Source of the DNA: Acidobacteriota bacterium
GTDB lineage: Bacteria; Acidobacteriota; Terriglobia; Terriglobales; Acidobacteriaceae
Assembly: GCA_021813745.1 (NCBI GenBank)
Contig: JAKAJO010000070.1
Coordinates: 1 to 64,000, forward strand
Direction: 5' to 3'
Length of the DNA stretch: 64,000 nucleotides
The first letter of the stretch is position 1, and each line of letters begins with the position of its first letter. A model generated the notes under the pieces. It worked only from the letters and a program-made list of their open reading frames with translations, was not told where the DNA came from and made no database searches. This document shows, one piece after another, positions 1 to 11,256 of the stretch. Made by a program: the position numbers and the translations under genes.

Positions 1-855
1 GTCAATCACAAAGCCGAAGTCGGTGGGCAGGTTGCCGCTGACCTCGCGCCAGTTGTCACCCGCGTCATCGCTGCGCATCACGTCCCAGTGCTTCTGCATA
101 AACAGCACATTCGGCCGCGATGGGTGCATGGCGATGTGATGCACGCAATGCCCGACATCGGCCGTCGGGTCGGGAATGTATTGCGAGTGGAGCCCTTTGT
201 TGATCGGCTTCCACGTCTGTCCGCCATCGTCCGTGCGGAACGCGCCTGCCGCCGATATCGCGATATACATCCGCTTCGGGTTCGTCGGATCCAAAATGAT
301 CGTGTGCAGGCACATGCCGCCCGCGCCCGGCTGCCACTTCGGCCCGGTGCCGTGGCCGCGCAACCCGGGCAGTTCGTGCCAGTTTTCTCCGCCATCCGTC
401 GAGCAAAAGATGGCTGCATCTTCCACGCCGGCGTAGACCATATTTGCATCGGTCAGCGATGGCTCGATATGCCACACACACTTGAATTCCCACGGATGCT
501 GCGTGCCGTCATACCACTGATGCGTGGTCAGAGGCTTGCCCGTCTCGGCGGACGAGTCGTATACGAACCTGCTGGGAAGGGCCTTGGGCGGGCCGGGAAC
601 GGGCAATTCCGCGGCACTAACGCCGGGCTGATGCCACGTCTTGCCGCCGTCAGTGGAACGCTGCACGAGCTGGCCAAACCAGCCGCTGGTCTGCGAGGCG
701 TAGATCCTGTCCGGGTCCACGGGCGAGCCCTTCATGTGGTAAATCTCCCAGCCCGCAAAGAATGGGCCGCTGACCTCCCACTTTTCGCGCTTGCCGTCTG
801 ACGTCAGGATGAACGCACCTTTGCGCGTTCCGACCAAAACACGCACCTTGCTCAT
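1..855 (-). CDS. BNR/sialidase-like beta-propeller protein, C-terminus cut by window edge
   Basis: Open minus-strand frame from ATG at 855: [43 protein letters not shown]...; repeated STDGGxxW / [11 protein letters not shown] (Asp-box) motifs. Not in the ORF track because it runs off the edge. Confidence 0.8.
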   Translation of the reverse strand, partial: MSKVRVLVGTRKGAFILTSDGKREKWEVSGPFFAGWEIYHMKGSPVDPDRIYASQTSGWFGQLVQRSTDGGKTWHQPGVSAAELPVPGPPKALPSRFVYDSSAETGKPLTTHQWYDGTQHPWEFKCVWHIEPSLTDANMVYAGVEDAAIFCSTDGGENWHELPGLRGHGTGPKWQPGAGGMCLHTIILDPTNPKRMYIAISAAGAFRTDDGGQTWKPINKGLHSQYIPDPTADVGHCVHHIAMHPSRPNVLFMQKHWDVMRSDDAGDNWREVSGNLPTDFGFVID

Positions 856-1047
856 GTGCTGTTGAGACCTCCGATTGGAATCGTCCGCCAGGGGAATCTA
901 CGGAAACGACTTGAGAATTGTTTCCCGATTCGCGGCAGGACACAAGTGAATTCTTGGCCATATAACCTGATGGCGCGCTTTGCCCGCTGCCGCCCCCTGG
1001 GTTCGCTCCGACCGCCCTCTGCTTTAAACTCAAAGCTGGACCAGCTC

Positions 1048-2049
1048 ATGATCAAGCTCTTTGGCGGCAGAAAAGACCCTCAGGAAAACGGCGACCCTGC
1101 GCAGGATACCCCAGCGGCCGAGCTGCAAAGCCCCGCTCTCGGCATCTTTGGCCGCATGAAGCAGGCGGTCACACGCACCCGCGAGTCCTTATCATCCAGG
1201 ATTGAAGGCATCGTCTCCCTCACCCGCACGGTGGACGAAGCGGCACTCGAGGATCTCGAATCCGCGCTGCTCGGCAGCGACCTGGGCGTACAAACCACCA
1301 CGCAGGTTATTGATGCACTACGCGACCATGCCCGCCGCCAGGCCATTGAAGGCGGCGACGAGCTACGCAACCTGCTCAAATCCCAGTTACAGTCCATCCT
1401 TGAGGCCCCGCAGCGTCCCGTTCCCACGCCCGAGGCGCCCCCCAAGGTCACCTTCCTCGTAGGCGTCAACGGCGCCGGAAAAACCACCACCAGCGGCAAA
1501 CTGGCCGCGTGGCTGCGCGCCCAGGGCCACTCCGTTCTCCTCTGCGCGGCAGATACCTTCCGCGCCGCCGCCATTGAGCAGCTTGAAGTGTGGGCCTCCC
1601 GCTCGGGCGTGGAGATGATCAAGACGCGCCAGGGCGGCGACCCCGCCGCCGTGCTCTATGACGCCGCCAGCGCCGCCAAAGCCCGACAGATCAACGATCT
1701 GATTGTGGACACTGCAGGCCGCCTGCACACCAAGACCGGCCTCATGGATGAGCTCGACAAGATGCGCCGCACCGCCGCCAGGCTCATTCCCGGTGCTCCC
1801 CACGAGGTGCTGCTTGTGCTGGATGCCACCACAGGCCAGAACGGCCTGCAGCAGGCGCGTCTCTTTACGCAAGCCGCAGGCGTCACCGGCATTGTGCTCG
1901 CCAAGCTTGACGGCACCGCCAAGGGCGGCATCGCCGTGGCCATCGCCCGCGAGCTCAACCTGCCCGTCCGCTTTGTCGGCGTGGGCGAACAAATGGGCGA
2001 CCTTCTCGAGTTTTCGCCCGCGGACTTTGTAGACGCGCTGTTGGGATAG
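1048..2049 (+). CDS. ftsY: Signal recognition particle receptor FtsY (start re-called from ORF 856 to ATG 1048)
   Basis: SRP-GTPase motifs [48 protein letters not shown] domain to the C-terminus. Confidence 0.96.
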   Translation: MIKLFGGRKDPQENGDPAQDTPAAELQSPALGIFGRMKQAVTRTRESLSSRIEGIVSLTRTVDEAALEDLESALLGSDLGVQTTTQVIDALRDHARRQAIEGGDELRNLLKSQLQSILEAPQRPVPTPEAPPKVTFLVGVNGAGKTTTSGKLAAWLRAQGHSVLLCAADTFRAAAIEQLEVWASRSGVEMIKTRQGGDPAAVLYDAASAAKARQINDLIVDTAGRLHTKTGLMDELDKMRRTAARLIPGAPHEVLLVLDATTGQNGLQQARLFTQAAGVTGIVLAKLDGTAKGGIAVAIARELNLPVRFVGVGEQMGDLLEFSPADFVDALLG

Positions 2050-2051
2050 CA

Positions 2052-3191
2052 ATGCACGATTCAACGCAGGACCGATACTGGATGGAGCGGGCGCTCGAGC
2101 TGGCCCGCTTCGGCATCGGCATGTGCTCGCCCAATCCCGTGGTGGGTTGCATCATTCTGGATCGCTCCGGGCTAATGTTGGGCCAGGGCTGGCACGAGTA
2201 CGATTTGCGGGACCACGCTGAGGTCATCGCGCTCAAGGAGGCTATGCAGTTCGGCAGTGAGCGGCTGCAGGGCGGCACCGCCTACGTCACCCTTGAGCCC
2301 TGCAACCACACCGGCCGCACCGGCCCCTGCACACAGGCCCTGATTGCCGCCGGCCTGCAGCGTGTGGTTGCTGCCACCATTGATCCCAACCCTTCCGTCG
2401 CGGGCCACGGCATGGAAACCCTTCATGCCGCCGGGCTGGAGACAACCATCGGTGTTTGCGAGGACGAGGCGCGCCGCCTGAACGAGGGCTTCGCCCGCTG
2501 GAGCCAGCACAAGCGCCCCTTCGTACTGATGAAAGTCGCCATGACCCTCGATGGCCGCATCGCTCCACCGCTCGGTCACCACACGCTCCGCGAGCCCTAC
2601 TGGATAACCAACGAAGCCGCGCGCGCTGCCGTGCAGCCCCTGCGCTGGCAGGCCGATGCCGTTCTCACCGGCATTGATACGGTGCTGGCAGACGACCCCA
2701 TGCTCACCGACCGCAGTGGCCACCGCCGCCGTCGCCCCCTGTTGCGCGTGATCCTGGACTCGGCTCTCCGCATGCCGCTCGACGCAAAGATAGTGCGCAG
2801 CGCCCAACAGGATGTTGTGCTTTTCACGGTTTCAAGTGACGAGTCCCGTGCAGACGTACTGCGCAAACACGGCATCCGCGTGGAGGTTCTGCCCGCCCTG
2901 GCCGGCCGCGTACCGCTGGACAAAGTGCTGGACAAGCTGGGCGAAGAAGGCATTCTGACGCTGCTCACCGAAACCGGTACGCGCCTGAACACGGCGCTCC
3001 TCGCCAGCAACCATGTGGACCGCGTACATCTCTTTGTTTCGCCGCAAATTATGGGCTCCGACGCGGTTCCTGCCTTTCGCGGGATGAACCACGCCACCCA
3101 CCTAGGCAACATGGAAGTCCAACGCTATGGCGACGACCTCGGCCTCTGCTCGCTGCTGCGCGACCCCTGGCCAGCCACACAAACTGCATGA
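2052..3191 (+). CDS. ribD: Bifunctional riboflavin deaminase/reductase RibD
   Basis: Deaminase motif [10 protein letters not shown]...[14 protein letters not shown] plus C-terminal reductase domain (DGRIAPP...ILDSALRMP). Confidence 0.95.
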   Translation: MHDSTQDRYWMERALELARFGIGMCSPNPVVGCIILDRSGLMLGQGWHEYDLRDHAEVIALKEAMQFGSERLQGGTAYVTLEPCNHTGRTGPCTQALIAAGLQRVVAATIDPNPSVAGHGMETLHAAGLETTIGVCEDEARRLNEGFARWSQHKRPFVLMKVAMTLDGRIAPPLGHHTLREPYWITNEAARAAVQPLRWQADAVLTGIDTVLADDPMLTDRSGHRRRRPLLRVILDSALRMPLDAKIVRSAQQDVVLFTVSSDESRADVLRKHGIRVEVLPALAGRVPLDKVLDKLGEEGILTLLTETGTRLNTALLASNHVDRVHLFVSPQIMGSDAVPAFRGMNHATHLGNMEVQRYGDDLGLCSLLRDPWPATQTA

Positions 3192-3291
3192 AACGGCGGG
3201 CGACTCTGCCGCATCTAAACAACCTGTGAGCCAGTCCCCAATCCGCACTCCCCTGGGGCGGCTCAGCCTGTCACAATAGAACCAGAGGTTT

Positions 3292-3804
3292 TTGAGAATG
3301 GTTGCGTCCCCCCTGCTCACGGCAGCAGTTTCCATCGTCGGACTCTGCGGCGTGCTCGTCTGGCGCGTGCGCGAGGGCCGCACCGCGGTGACGGTGAAGA
3401 AGCTGGTGATGCCTCCGGTGGGCATGGCGACAGGGTTCTGCATGTTCCTGGTGCCGCTGTTTCGCGTGCCGTGGACCTGGGCCCTTGCAGCATTTCTCAT
3501 TGGCGCCATTGTGCTCGCCTATCCTCTGCTGCTCACATCCAGCCTGCGCCGCGATGGCGATACCATCATGATGAAGCGCTCCAGCGCGTTCTTCGCCGTG
3601 GTCATTGTGCTGGCTGCCGTGCGCTACTTCGCCCGCGACTACTTTGACAAATTCCTCACCCTCGAGCAGACCGGCGGCCTTTTCTTCATCCTCGCTTTCG
3701 GGATGATCCTCCGCTGGCGCTTACACCTGCTTTCCCTCTACGCAAAGCTGACCCGGGCAGACTTCGCTCTGGAAAGGGCGCCAGAAGAGGCAGCAGCCGA
3801 ATAA
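3292..3804 (+). CDS. CcdC-like/DUF1453 membrane protein
   Basis: Four hydrophobic segments; pattern resembles CcdC-family proteins. Confidence 0.65.
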   Translation: MRMVASPLLTAAVSIVGLCGVLVWRVREGRTAVTVKKLVMPPVGMATGFCMFLVPLFRVPWTWALAAFLIGAIVLAYPLLLTSSLRRDGDTIMMKRSSAFFAVVIVLAAVRYFARDYFDKFLTLEQTGGLFFILAFGMILRWRLHLLSLYAKLTRADFALERAPEEAAAE

Positions 3805-3937
3805 GCGCCGATAAGCAAAGCAACGCAGAAAGAAGAACTGCAAAGCCGGTCAGATCCCTTCCCCGCAAAGGCTTCGGACCGCGTGGCTTCTTGTGCCCGG
3901 TTTCACTCAGGGAATGAACACGTAGTAGAGTTACGGC

Positions 3938-4618
3938 ATGCGTAACCTTCTGGTGATTCTTGTAGTTGGCTTGCTGGCCGGCATGGCCGCGGCCCAGCAG
4001 ACTGTCTCATTTCCAACCCGCGATGGCGGAGTCATCTTTGCAGATCAATACGGAACCGGCGACCGGGCGGTTGTACTTGCCCACGGAGCTATGTTCAACA
4101 AAGAGAGCTGGTCAGAGCAGGCAAAGCAGCTGCAGGCCGCTGGCTTCAGAGTGCTGGCAATCGACTTTCGCGGTTACGGCAAGTCGCACGGACCCGGCGA
4201 CAAAAATCCCATGCAGGCGCCGCTCGACCTGGACGTGTTGGCAGCCGTGGACTACCTGCACAAGACCGGCTCAAAAGATGTATCGGTTGTAGGAGCCAGC
4301 ATGGGCGCCATAGCCACCGGGGACGCCTCGATTGCATCAAAGCCGGGCGAGATTGATCGCATCGTGCTCTTAAGCCTGCATCCCAGCGGGCCAGCATCCA
4401 GGCTGAAATCGCCTGTTCTCTTCATCATCTCCCGCGACGACAAGGGTGCAAACGGGCCCCGACTGCCCGGGGTTCAGAAGGCTTATGACGAGGCCCCGCA
4501 ACCCAAAAAACTGATCATTCTGGATGGGGCAGCGCACGCCCAGTTTCTGTTTAAGACAGACAAGGGACCACAGGTGATGCGGGAGATTCTTGCGTGGCTC
4601 AACGGCGGCGGTAAATAG
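3938..4618 (+). CDS. Secreted alpha/beta hydrolase
   Basis: Signal peptide; HGAMFNKESW oxyanion region, GASMGA nucleophile elbow, C-terminal His (GAAHAQFLF). Confidence 0.85.
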   Translation: MRNLLVILVVGLLAGMAAAQQTVSFPTRDGGVIFADQYGTGDRAVVLAHGAMFNKESWSEQAKQLQAAGFRVLAIDFRGYGKSHGPGDKNPMQAPLDLDVLAAVDYLHKTGSKDVSVVGASMGAIATGDASIASKPGEIDRIVLLSLHPSGPASRLKSPVLFIISRDDKGANGPRLPGVQKAYDEAPQPKKLIILDGAAHAQFLFKTDKGPQVMREILAWLNGGGK

Positions 4619-4647
4619 GCAACGTCGGCAGCGCATAGAATGAAGGC

Positions 4648-5322
4648 ATGTTTACGGGAATCATTGAGCAGACGGGCACGCTGGTCAGCCTGACCGATCG
4701 CGGTGGTGTCTGGCGCATTACCGTAGAGGCCCCGGGCATCGCCGGTCGTTTGCGCGAGGGTGACTCGCTGGCCGTCTCCGGTGTGTGTCTTACCGCTCTT
4801 GACGTCAATCCGACCTATTTCCACGCTGACCTTGCGCAGGAGACTCTGGACCGCACCTCTCTCGGCTCGCTGGCTCCCGGCTCCAAAGTCAATCTGGAAC
4901 TGCCCACGGCAGCCGGAAGCCCACTCGGCGGGCACGTCGTGCAGGGCCACGTGGACGGTACCGGCACCCTCGTAACACTGGACCCGGTCATTCCCGCAAC
5001 CAGCCCTCAGTTCAACAAGGGAACCACCGACTGGACGCTGAAGATCCACGTGCCGGAAAACGTGCGCCCGTGGATGGTGCACAAGGGCTCGGTGGCCATC
5101 GAGGGCATCAGCCTCACCATCGCCGACTTCGATGGCGAGACCATTACCATCGCCATTCTGCCCCTCACCTATTGGCGCACGAATCTGCACACGCTCGCGC
5201 TCGGCGCCCTGGTCAACGTGGAAGCGGATGTGCTGGTGAAGCTGGCCCACGCCCAGATGCAGGCCCAGAAAAAGCCCGAGTTACAGCTAACCGAGGCGTG
5301 GCTTGTGGCCAACGGATTTTGA
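4648..5322 (+). CDS. ribE: Riboflavin synthase alpha chain
   Basis: MFTGIIEQTGTL start, duplicated lumazine-binding domain, GGHVVQGHVDGTG. Confidence 0.95.
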   Translation: MFTGIIEQTGTLVSLTDRGGVWRITVEAPGIAGRLREGDSLAVSGVCLTALDVNPTYFHADLAQETLDRTSLGSLAPGSKVNLELPTAAGSPLGGHVVQGHVDGTGTLVTLDPVIPATSPQFNKGTTDWTLKIHVPENVRPWMVHKGSVAIEGISLTIADFDGETITIAILPLTYWRTNLHTLALGALVNVEADVLVKLAHAQMQAQKKPELQLTEAWLVANGF

Positions 5323-5423
5323 CCCGCGGCAGTCTGGGCGAACGCTTTCAGCACCCGCTGCGTCTATCGGGTCGTTGAGGCTGATACCCTTGAGCAGGAA
5401 GGCGTTGCAGCGAAGACGGCGGC

Positions 5424-6656
5424 GTGAAAGACGCCCCGTCAACACGTAAGTCTATGGCAGAGTTTGTGATCAAGTTGGCCGATGAGCGCGGCCGCGTACA
5501 GGAGCAGGTTCAAACGGCGAGTTCCGCCGAGGAGCTGCGCGCGCGCTTTACGCATGCCGGCTATCACGTCTTCTCCGTCAAGGCGCGCAGCGGTCGCTCC
5601 CTGCTTGGCAGGCGCAAGGTCAAGCTTGAGCAGTTTCTCATCTTCAACCAGCAGTTTCTCACGCTGGTTCGAGCAGGCCTGCCGATTCTGAGCTCTCTGA
5701 GCATGCTCGCCAAGAGCCAGAAGGATGCGCACTTTGCCGCACAGATTGAAGACGTTTCGAATCGCGTGAAGACCGGCGAGGCGCTATCCTCGGCATTCGA
5801 AGCGCAGTCAGGCATTACGCCCCTTTACACCACAACGCTTCTTGCCGGCGAGCGCTCCGGCAACCTGCAGGAGGTTCTGGAGCGCTTCGTCAGCTTCCAG
5901 CGCGTCTCACTCACGTTCCGTAAAAAGTTGACCGCCTCGCTCATCTACCCGTCTCTGCTGCTCACACTCGTCACCGGCCTCATGATCTTCATGTTCACGG
6001 TGGTCATCCCGCAGTTTGCCGAACTCTATGACCAGATGGGCTCGCAACTGCCCGGCATGACCGTCTCGCTGCTTACCTTCGGTAAGTGGACGCAGCACAA
6101 CTTTATTTGGATTGCCATCATTGCGGCCGGCATCGGCCTGGGCGGCTATCGCTTCTCCATCACCGAACGCGGACGCGACTTCGTGGACAGCTTTCGTATT
6201 GGACTGCCTATCTTCGGCAAAATCTGGCTCAAGTATCAGGTAGCCTTGTTCTCCCGCACGCTCTCCACGCTGCTCACCGGCGGTCTTCCGCTGGTTCCCT
6301 CGCTGGAGACTGCCGCTCACTCCATCTCTTCGCGCCGCGTGTCCAAGGCGGTCCTGTCGTCCATAGGCAGCGTCCGTGCGGGCAAGAGCCTGGCCGATTC
6401 GCTCACGCAGACCAAGGTGATTCCCGATCTTGCCACGGAGATGATCTCCGTGGGCGAGCAGACCGGCGCCCTGCCGCAGATGCTCAATTCCGTGGCCGAA
6501 TTTTTTGAAGAGGACGTCGCCACCGCCCTCACCGCTGCGCTCTCGCTCATCGAACCCGCCATCCTCATCGTGATGGGCGTAGTAGTGGTCTTCATTCTTA
6601 TTTCGCTTTACCTGCCCATCTTCTCGCTGGGACAAGTTTCAGGAGCACAGGGGTGA
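5424..6656 (+). CDS. Type II secretion/type IV pilus inner-membrane platform protein (GspF/PilC family)
   Basis: Two T2SSF domains, LLAGERSGNL and ISVGEQTGALPQML repeats, three TM segments. Confidence 0.93.
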   Translation: MKDAPSTRKSMAEFVIKLADERGRVQEQVQTASSAEELRARFTHAGYHVFSVKARSGRSLLGRRKVKLEQFLIFNQQFLTLVRAGLPILSSLSMLAKSQKDAHFAAQIEDVSNRVKTGEALSSAFEAQSGITPLYTTTLLAGERSGNLQEVLERFVSFQRVSLTFRKKLTASLIYPSLLLTLVTGLMIFMFTVVIPQFAELYDQMGSQLPGMTVSLLTFGKWTQHNFIWIAIIAAGIGLGGYRFSITERGRDFVDSFRIGLPIFGKIWLKYQVALFSRTLSTLLTGGLPLVPSLETAAHSISSRRVSKAVLSSIGSVRAGKSLADSLTQTKVIPDLATEMISVGEQTGALPQMLNSVAEFFEEDVATALTAALSLIEPAILIVMGVVVVFILISLYLPIFSLGQVSGAQG

Positions 6657-6662
6657 CACGCC

Positions 6663-8306
6663 ATGGCTGATCCAAACGTCATCATGCTTCCCGTGGGCCC
6701 GCAGCCCGGCAGCGCAGAAGAGCGCGCGCAGGCTGAGGCTCTGGCACATCGTTACCGGGCGGAGTTTGTTGATCTCAAGAACTTCAAAATCCAGCATGAC
6801 CTGCTGCGCACGGTTCCCGTGGAACTGATGTTCCGCTACAACTTCGTACCCATTGAGCAGCGTGGCGACGCGCTGGTGATCGCGGTAAGCGACCCCTCGC
6901 GCCTGATGGTGCTGGATGAGATTGCCGGGCTTCTGGGCAGCCGCATCCTCCCCTGCGTGGCCACGCTCTCGCAAATCACCGACCTGCTCAAGAAGACCGA
7001 GCAGTCACAGCGCGTGCTGGACGAGGCCAGCGAAGGCCTCACCTTCGACGTGCTCTCCGGTGAAGAGAATGTAGACGAAAACATCTCCATTGAAAAGCTC
7101 ACCAGCGATGAGGACATCAGCCCCATCATTCGCCTGGTGGACACCACCATCTTCACTGCCCTTGAACGCCGCGCCTCTGACATCCACATCGAAACCTATG
7201 ACGACTCGCTCCATGTGAAGTACCGCATCGATGGCGTGCTGCAGGAAGCCATGGCGCCCATTGCTCGCGAGCATCACACCACCATCCTCAGCCGCATCAA
7301 AATCATGAGCGAGCTCGATATTGCGGAGCGCCGCGTACCGCAGGACGGCCGCTTTCGTGTGCGCTACAAGGGCCGCCTCATCGACTTCCGCGTCTCCATC
7401 ATGCCCACCGTGCATGGTGAAAACGCCGTGCTCCGCGTGCTGGACAAGGAGTCCATGAGCGAAAAGTTCCGCAACCTCACCCTGGATGTGGTGGGCTTTG
7501 CTGAAGAGGATCTGCGCAGGTTCCGCCGTTACATCCGCGAGCCCTACGGCATGGTGCTCGTCACCGGCCCCACCGGCTCCGGCAAAACCACGACCCTCTA
7601 CGCCGCGCTCAACGAAATCAAGAGCGACGAGGACAAGATCATCACCATTGAGGATCCGGTCGAGTACCAGATTCGCGGCATCACGCAGATTCCCGTCAAC
7701 GAGAAGAAGGGTCTCACATTTGCCCGCGGCCTGCGCTCCATCCTCCGTCATGACCCTGATAAGATTCTCGTCGGCGAAATTCGCGACCAGGAGACGGCGC
7801 AGATCGCCATCAACTCCGCGCTCACCGGCCACTTGGTTTTCACCACCGTCCACGCCAACAACGTGGTGGACGTGCTGGGGCGCTTCCTGAACATGGGCGT
7901 CGAGGCCTACAACTTCGTCTCCGCGCTCAACTGCATCCTGGCACAGCGGCTTGTGCGCACCATCTGCGAGCACTGCGCCCGCACTGCGCATCACCCGGAT
8001 GACATGCTGTTGGCCAGCGGACTTGATCCCGCCGAGTGGCGCGACTTTGACTTCAGGGAAGGTTCCGGCTGCATCGAGTGTGGCGGCACCGGCTATCGCG
8101 GCCGAACCGCCATTCACGAGCTATTGGACTTGACCGACCCCATCCGTGAGTTGATTCTGGAAAAGAAACCTACCTCCGAAGTGCGTAAGCTGGCACAGAA
8201 AGAAGGCATGAGGTTCCTGCGCGAGTCCGCGCTGGACCGTGTGCGACGCGGCCTGACCACGCTCAAGGAGATTAACAAAGTCACGTTTATTGAGGCATCG
8301 CGCTAG
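6663..8306 (+). CDS. GspE/PilB-type secretion ATPase
   Basis: Walker A GPTGSGKTTTLY, Asp box, Walker B ILVGEIRDQETA, tetracysteine CEHC...CIECGGTGYRGR. Confidence 0.96.
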   Translation: MADPNVIMLPVGPQPGSAEERAQAEALAHRYRAEFVDLKNFKIQHDLLRTVPVELMFRYNFVPIEQRGDALVIAVSDPSRLMVLDEIAGLLGSRILPCVATLSQITDLLKKTEQSQRVLDEASEGLTFDVLSGEENVDENISIEKLTSDEDISPIIRLVDTTIFTALERRASDIHIETYDDSLHVKYRIDGVLQEAMAPIAREHHTTILSRIKIMSELDIAERRVPQDGRFRVRYKGRLIDFRVSIMPTVHGENAVLRVLDKESMSEKFRNLTLDVVGFAEEDLRRFRRYIREPYGMVLVTGPTGSGKTTTLYAALNEIKSDEDKIITIEDPVEYQIRGITQIPVNEKKGLTFARGLRSILRHDPDKILVGEIRDQETAQIAINSALTGHLVFTTVHANNVVDVLGRFLNMGVEAYNFVSALNCILAQRLVRTICEHCARTAHHPDDMLLASGLDPAEWRDFDFREGSGCIECGGTGYRGRTAIHELLDLTDPIRELILEKKPTSEVRKLAQKEGMRFLRESALDRVRRGLTTLKEINKVTFIEASR

Positions 8307-9223
8307 TGCGTTGGATTCCGAGCAGCAAGCAATCCGGTCAGCAGCACGCCAACCGCCCCCCGGCCGCGGTGGACCTGTCGCCCCAGGGCGCTCTGGCTGC
8401 GGCGCTGCCCGGCAAGGGCGCACCGCCTGTGTATGCATTTGCGCCACTGCCGCCGGGTGCGCTCACGCCCTCCATAGTAGAAGTAAATCTGCATGCCGTG
8501 GACGCCGTCATTGCTGCCATTCGCAACACGCTCGGCAACGTGGAGCCTCGCACGCGGGCTGTCACGCTCATCGTGCCGGACGCAGTCGTTCGCGTCTTCG
8601 TGCTGGACTTCGATTCCTTGCCTGGTCATGCCAACGAGGTCATCCCTGTCCTACGCTTCCGCCTGCGAAAGATGGTCTCCTTTGATGTGGAGCAAGCGGG
8701 CGTCAGTTACCAGATTCTGTCGCAGGACGAGACAGAATGTCGTGTGCTGGTGGCCGTCATGCCCGGCCCCATTCTTGCGGAGTACGAAGCCGCCGTACGC
8801 GCAGCCGGCTATGAGCCCGGCGCTGTCCTTTCGTCGAGCCTGGCGGCGCTGAGTGCGGTGGACGCGCAGCAGCCCGTGCTGGCAGCCTGCCTGAGCGGTT
8901 CGTCACTCACCACCGCCATTGCCAACGGTCAGGATCTGCTCCTGTACCGTACGCTGGATTTGCCTGCCGATCCCGGGCTGCTGCTAAGCGAAGTGCAGCG
9001 CGACATCGCCGTTGCCGCCGCGTACTTCGAAGACAAGCTTGCCGCCCGTCCACACAGCTTGCATTTTGCGGGCGCCGGCACGGCAGCTGAATTCGCACGC
9101 TGGCTCAACGAGCCTGAGTTGACTGTGGTCGAGCTTGCGCCTCGCCCCACGGCGGGTGCAGCCACATCGCTGGGCAATGTGAGCTTCGCAGGTATCACCG
9201 GCGCCTTGGCGGGGGTGGCATAA
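8306..9223 (+). CDS. PilM/GspL-like pilus assembly protein
   Basis: Actin-like fold pattern; 1-nt overlap with the preceding ATPase stop; position before PilN-like gene. Confidence 0.7.
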   Translation: MRWIPSSKQSGQQHANRPPAAVDLSPQGALAAALPGKGAPPVYAFAPLPPGALTPSIVEVNLHAVDAVIAAIRNTLGNVEPRTRAVTLIVPDAVVRVFVLDFDSLPGHANEVIPVLRFRLRKMVSFDVEQAGVSYQILSQDETECRVLVAVMPGPILAEYEAAVRAAGYEPGAVLSSSLAALSAVDAQQPVLAACLSGSSLTTAIANGQDLLLYRTLDLPADPGLLLSEVQRDIAVAAAYFEDKLAARPHSLHFAGAGTAAEFARWLNEPELTVVELAPRPTAGAATSLGNVSFAGITGALAGVA

Positions 9224-9226
9224 GCC

Positions 9227-9982
9227 ATGCGCATCTCCATCAATCTCGCCACACGGCCCTTCGCGGATCTCGGCCCCATCCTCAAGCACCTACGTATCGC
9301 CATGGGGGTCCTCGTACTCGTAGCCGTAGCTCTCGCCTTTGGAATCCATGCCCTGCACGATCAAGCCGAAAAGGCACGCGCTCGTGAACACGCACTCGAT
9401 GGGCAGATTGCGCAGATCACCCAGGAGCGGCAGACCTACCAGACCCTGATGCGCCAGCCGGACAATGCGCAGACGCTCGCACAGGTCGAGCGGCTGAACC
9501 AGCTCTTTGATGAAAAGGCATTCTCCTGGACGCTGGCCATGGAAGACCTGGAGACCGTCCTGCCCGGCGGCGTGCAGGTGACCACGATCGAGCCCTCGCG
9601 GGACAAGCAGGGGCACATCACCCTGCGTCTGCGCGTGCTCGGCCCACGTGACCGTGCCATCGAGCTGGTGCAGAATCTGGAGCACTCCCGCCGCTTCGTC
9701 GCGCCGCGCATCGTGGGCGAGAGTTCTGAAGCCAGTGGCGGCCCCGGCGAAAAGATGATGCCCGTAAGCGCCTCAAGCCCGGTGAACTTCGACGTGCTCG
9801 CGGAATACAACCCACCCGATGCGGCTGAGCGCAAGGCACAAAAGGCCGGAACCACCAAGACAAAGACCGAAGTTGACCGCTCCGATGCCGGCACTGCGCC
9901 TGTCCAGTACCGACCGCCCTACACCGGCCCGATGCGCCCGAAGTCTCCCATGAAGCCACGCACAGGAGGGCCCACGCAGTGA
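9227..9982 (+). CDS. PilN-like fimbrial assembly protein
   Basis: MRISINLATRPF start, single TM then coiled coil, synteny. Confidence 0.75.
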   Translation: MRISINLATRPFADLGPILKHLRIAMGVLVLVAVALAFGIHALHDQAEKARAREHALDGQIAQITQERQTYQTLMRQPDNAQTLAQVERLNQLFDEKAFSWTLAMEDLETVLPGGVQVTTIEPSRDKQGHITLRLRVLGPRDRAIELVQNLEHSRRFVAPRIVGESSEASGGPGEKMMPVSASSPVNFDVLAEYNPPDAAERKAQKAGTTKTKTEVDRSDAGTAPVQYRPPYTGPMRPKSPMKPRTGGPTQ

Positions 9983-10617
9983 ATGACCGTCCTCGTATCG
10001 CTTGGCACGAACGCCTGCGCTCACCGCTGACCTGGCACTACGCCGGACTTGTGTTGCTCGTTATCCTGGTTTCGTTTCTTGCCGTCCGCTTCGCGCTTGA
10101 CTGGTCCATCACAGACAGCAGCTCCGCTGGCGCGCTTGCCGGCAAGCAGTTTCAGCTCAAAGCTCTGCAAATTGAGACGGCGCCGCTCCGCGGCTTGGAC
10201 AAGCAAGTGGCCGTTACGCGCGAAGAGGTCAAGGACTTCTACGCCAAGCGCGTCCCCGCCAATTACTCCTCCATCGCCTCGCGCATTGGGGATCTGGAAG
10301 TAAAGTCCGGCGTACGGCTGTCGCGGGTACAATATGCGCAAGGCCCTGCCGGCGCGGATTTAACCGAAATCACCATGGATGCGGGGATCACCGGCGCATA
10401 TCCGCAAATCATGCACTTCGTGAATGATCTTGAGCGCGATCCAATGTTTTTTGTCATCCGCACCATGGCGCTCACAGGCCAGCAGGGCGGAATGGTGAAT
10501 CTGCGGCTGCGCGTCTCCACGTGGCTCCGCCCGGCTGACGCGGCTGCCAGCGGCCTTCCACCGTCAAAGGATGAGTCGCCCGGTGCGCCATCCGCTCCGG
10601 GAAAGGAGGGCCAATAG
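9979..10617 (+). CDS. PilO-like pilus assembly protein
   Basis: Single N-terminal TM, PilO-like size, 4-nt overlap with PilN-like gene. Confidence 0.68.
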   Translation: MNDRPRIAWHERLRSPLTWHYAGLVLLVILVSFLAVRFALDWSITDSSSAGALAGKQFQLKALQIETAPLRGLDKQVAVTREEVKDFYAKRVPANYSSIASRIGDLEVKSGVRLSRVQYAQGPAGADLTEITMDAGITGAYPQIMHFVNDLERDPMFFVIRTMALTGQQGGMVNLRLRVSTWLRPADAAASGLPPSKDESPGAPSAPGKEGQ

Positions 10618-10619
10618 CC

Positions 10620-11225
10620 GTGGCACTCCAGCTTGGCTTTGAAAACAAGCGCCAGTTCTACCTGCTCATTGCTCTCGCTGCGACCATCGTGGTCATCGGC
10701 GCCTGGGAGATTTACGGCTCATTCTGGGGCACTCCATCCACCCAGCCTGGAGCGACCGCAACGCACCCAACCACAGGGCGCACCACGCCGCGGGAAACGG
10801 CAGCAACGGGCCCCGAGGCGCAGAAAATCTCGAACGCCGGGATTGATCCCACGCTCCATCTAGACAAGCTGGCCCAAAGCGAAAACGTGGTGTACCAGGG
10901 CACCGGCAGAAACATTTTTTCAGCTGACTCAGCACCTGTGGCTATTGAGGCCCCGGTTAAGAGCGCTCGCGAAGACAAGCCCGCGGTCATTACCGCTCCC
11001 GTTGCGCCGCGCCCGCCCGCGATTGACTTGAAGTATTTTGGCTACAGCCAGGCTCCAGACAAGTCCCTGAAGGCCTTCCTCGTCCACGGCGATGACATCT
11101 TCATTGCCCGGCCCGGCGACATTGTCGATCACCGCTATAAAGTTGAATTGGTCATGCCGGGCAGTGTCCGCATTACGGACTTGGGTTACAACAACACGCA
11201 GACATTGCCGCTCTCAGTCAACTAG
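10620..11225 (+). CDS. PilP/GspC-like periplasmic protein
   Basis: Single TM plus small beta domain (LKYFGYSQ...[23 protein letters not shown]); synteny. Confidence 0.6.
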   Translation: MALQLGFENKRQFYLLIALAATIVVIGAWEIYGSFWGTPSTQPGATATHPTTGRTTPRETAATGPEAQKISNAGIDPTLHLDKLAQSENVVYQGTGRNIFSADSAPVAIEAPVKSAREDKPAVITAPVAPRPPAIDLKYFGYSQAPDKSLKAFLVHGDDIFIARPGDIVDHRYKVELVMPGSVRITDLGYNNTQTLPLSVN

Positions 11226-11256
11226 CACCCCCGGCAAGACTCCCAGCTGCTATCCG

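Noticed and set aside
88-801. 237-aa plus-strand ORF at the left edge
   Set aside because: The minus-strand frame encodes an evident BNR-repeat protein running off the window edge.
4619-4647. FMN riboswitch before riboflavin synthase
   Set aside because: Intergenic gap is only 29 bp and there is no RFN-element consensus (e.g. AGGGGCAGGGTGAAATTCCC) near ribD or ribE.
7005-8117. 370-aa minus-strand ORF opposite the PilB/GspE ATPase gene
   Set aside because: GC-rich shadow ORF; no domain signature, and the + strand frame encodes a complete canonical ATPase.
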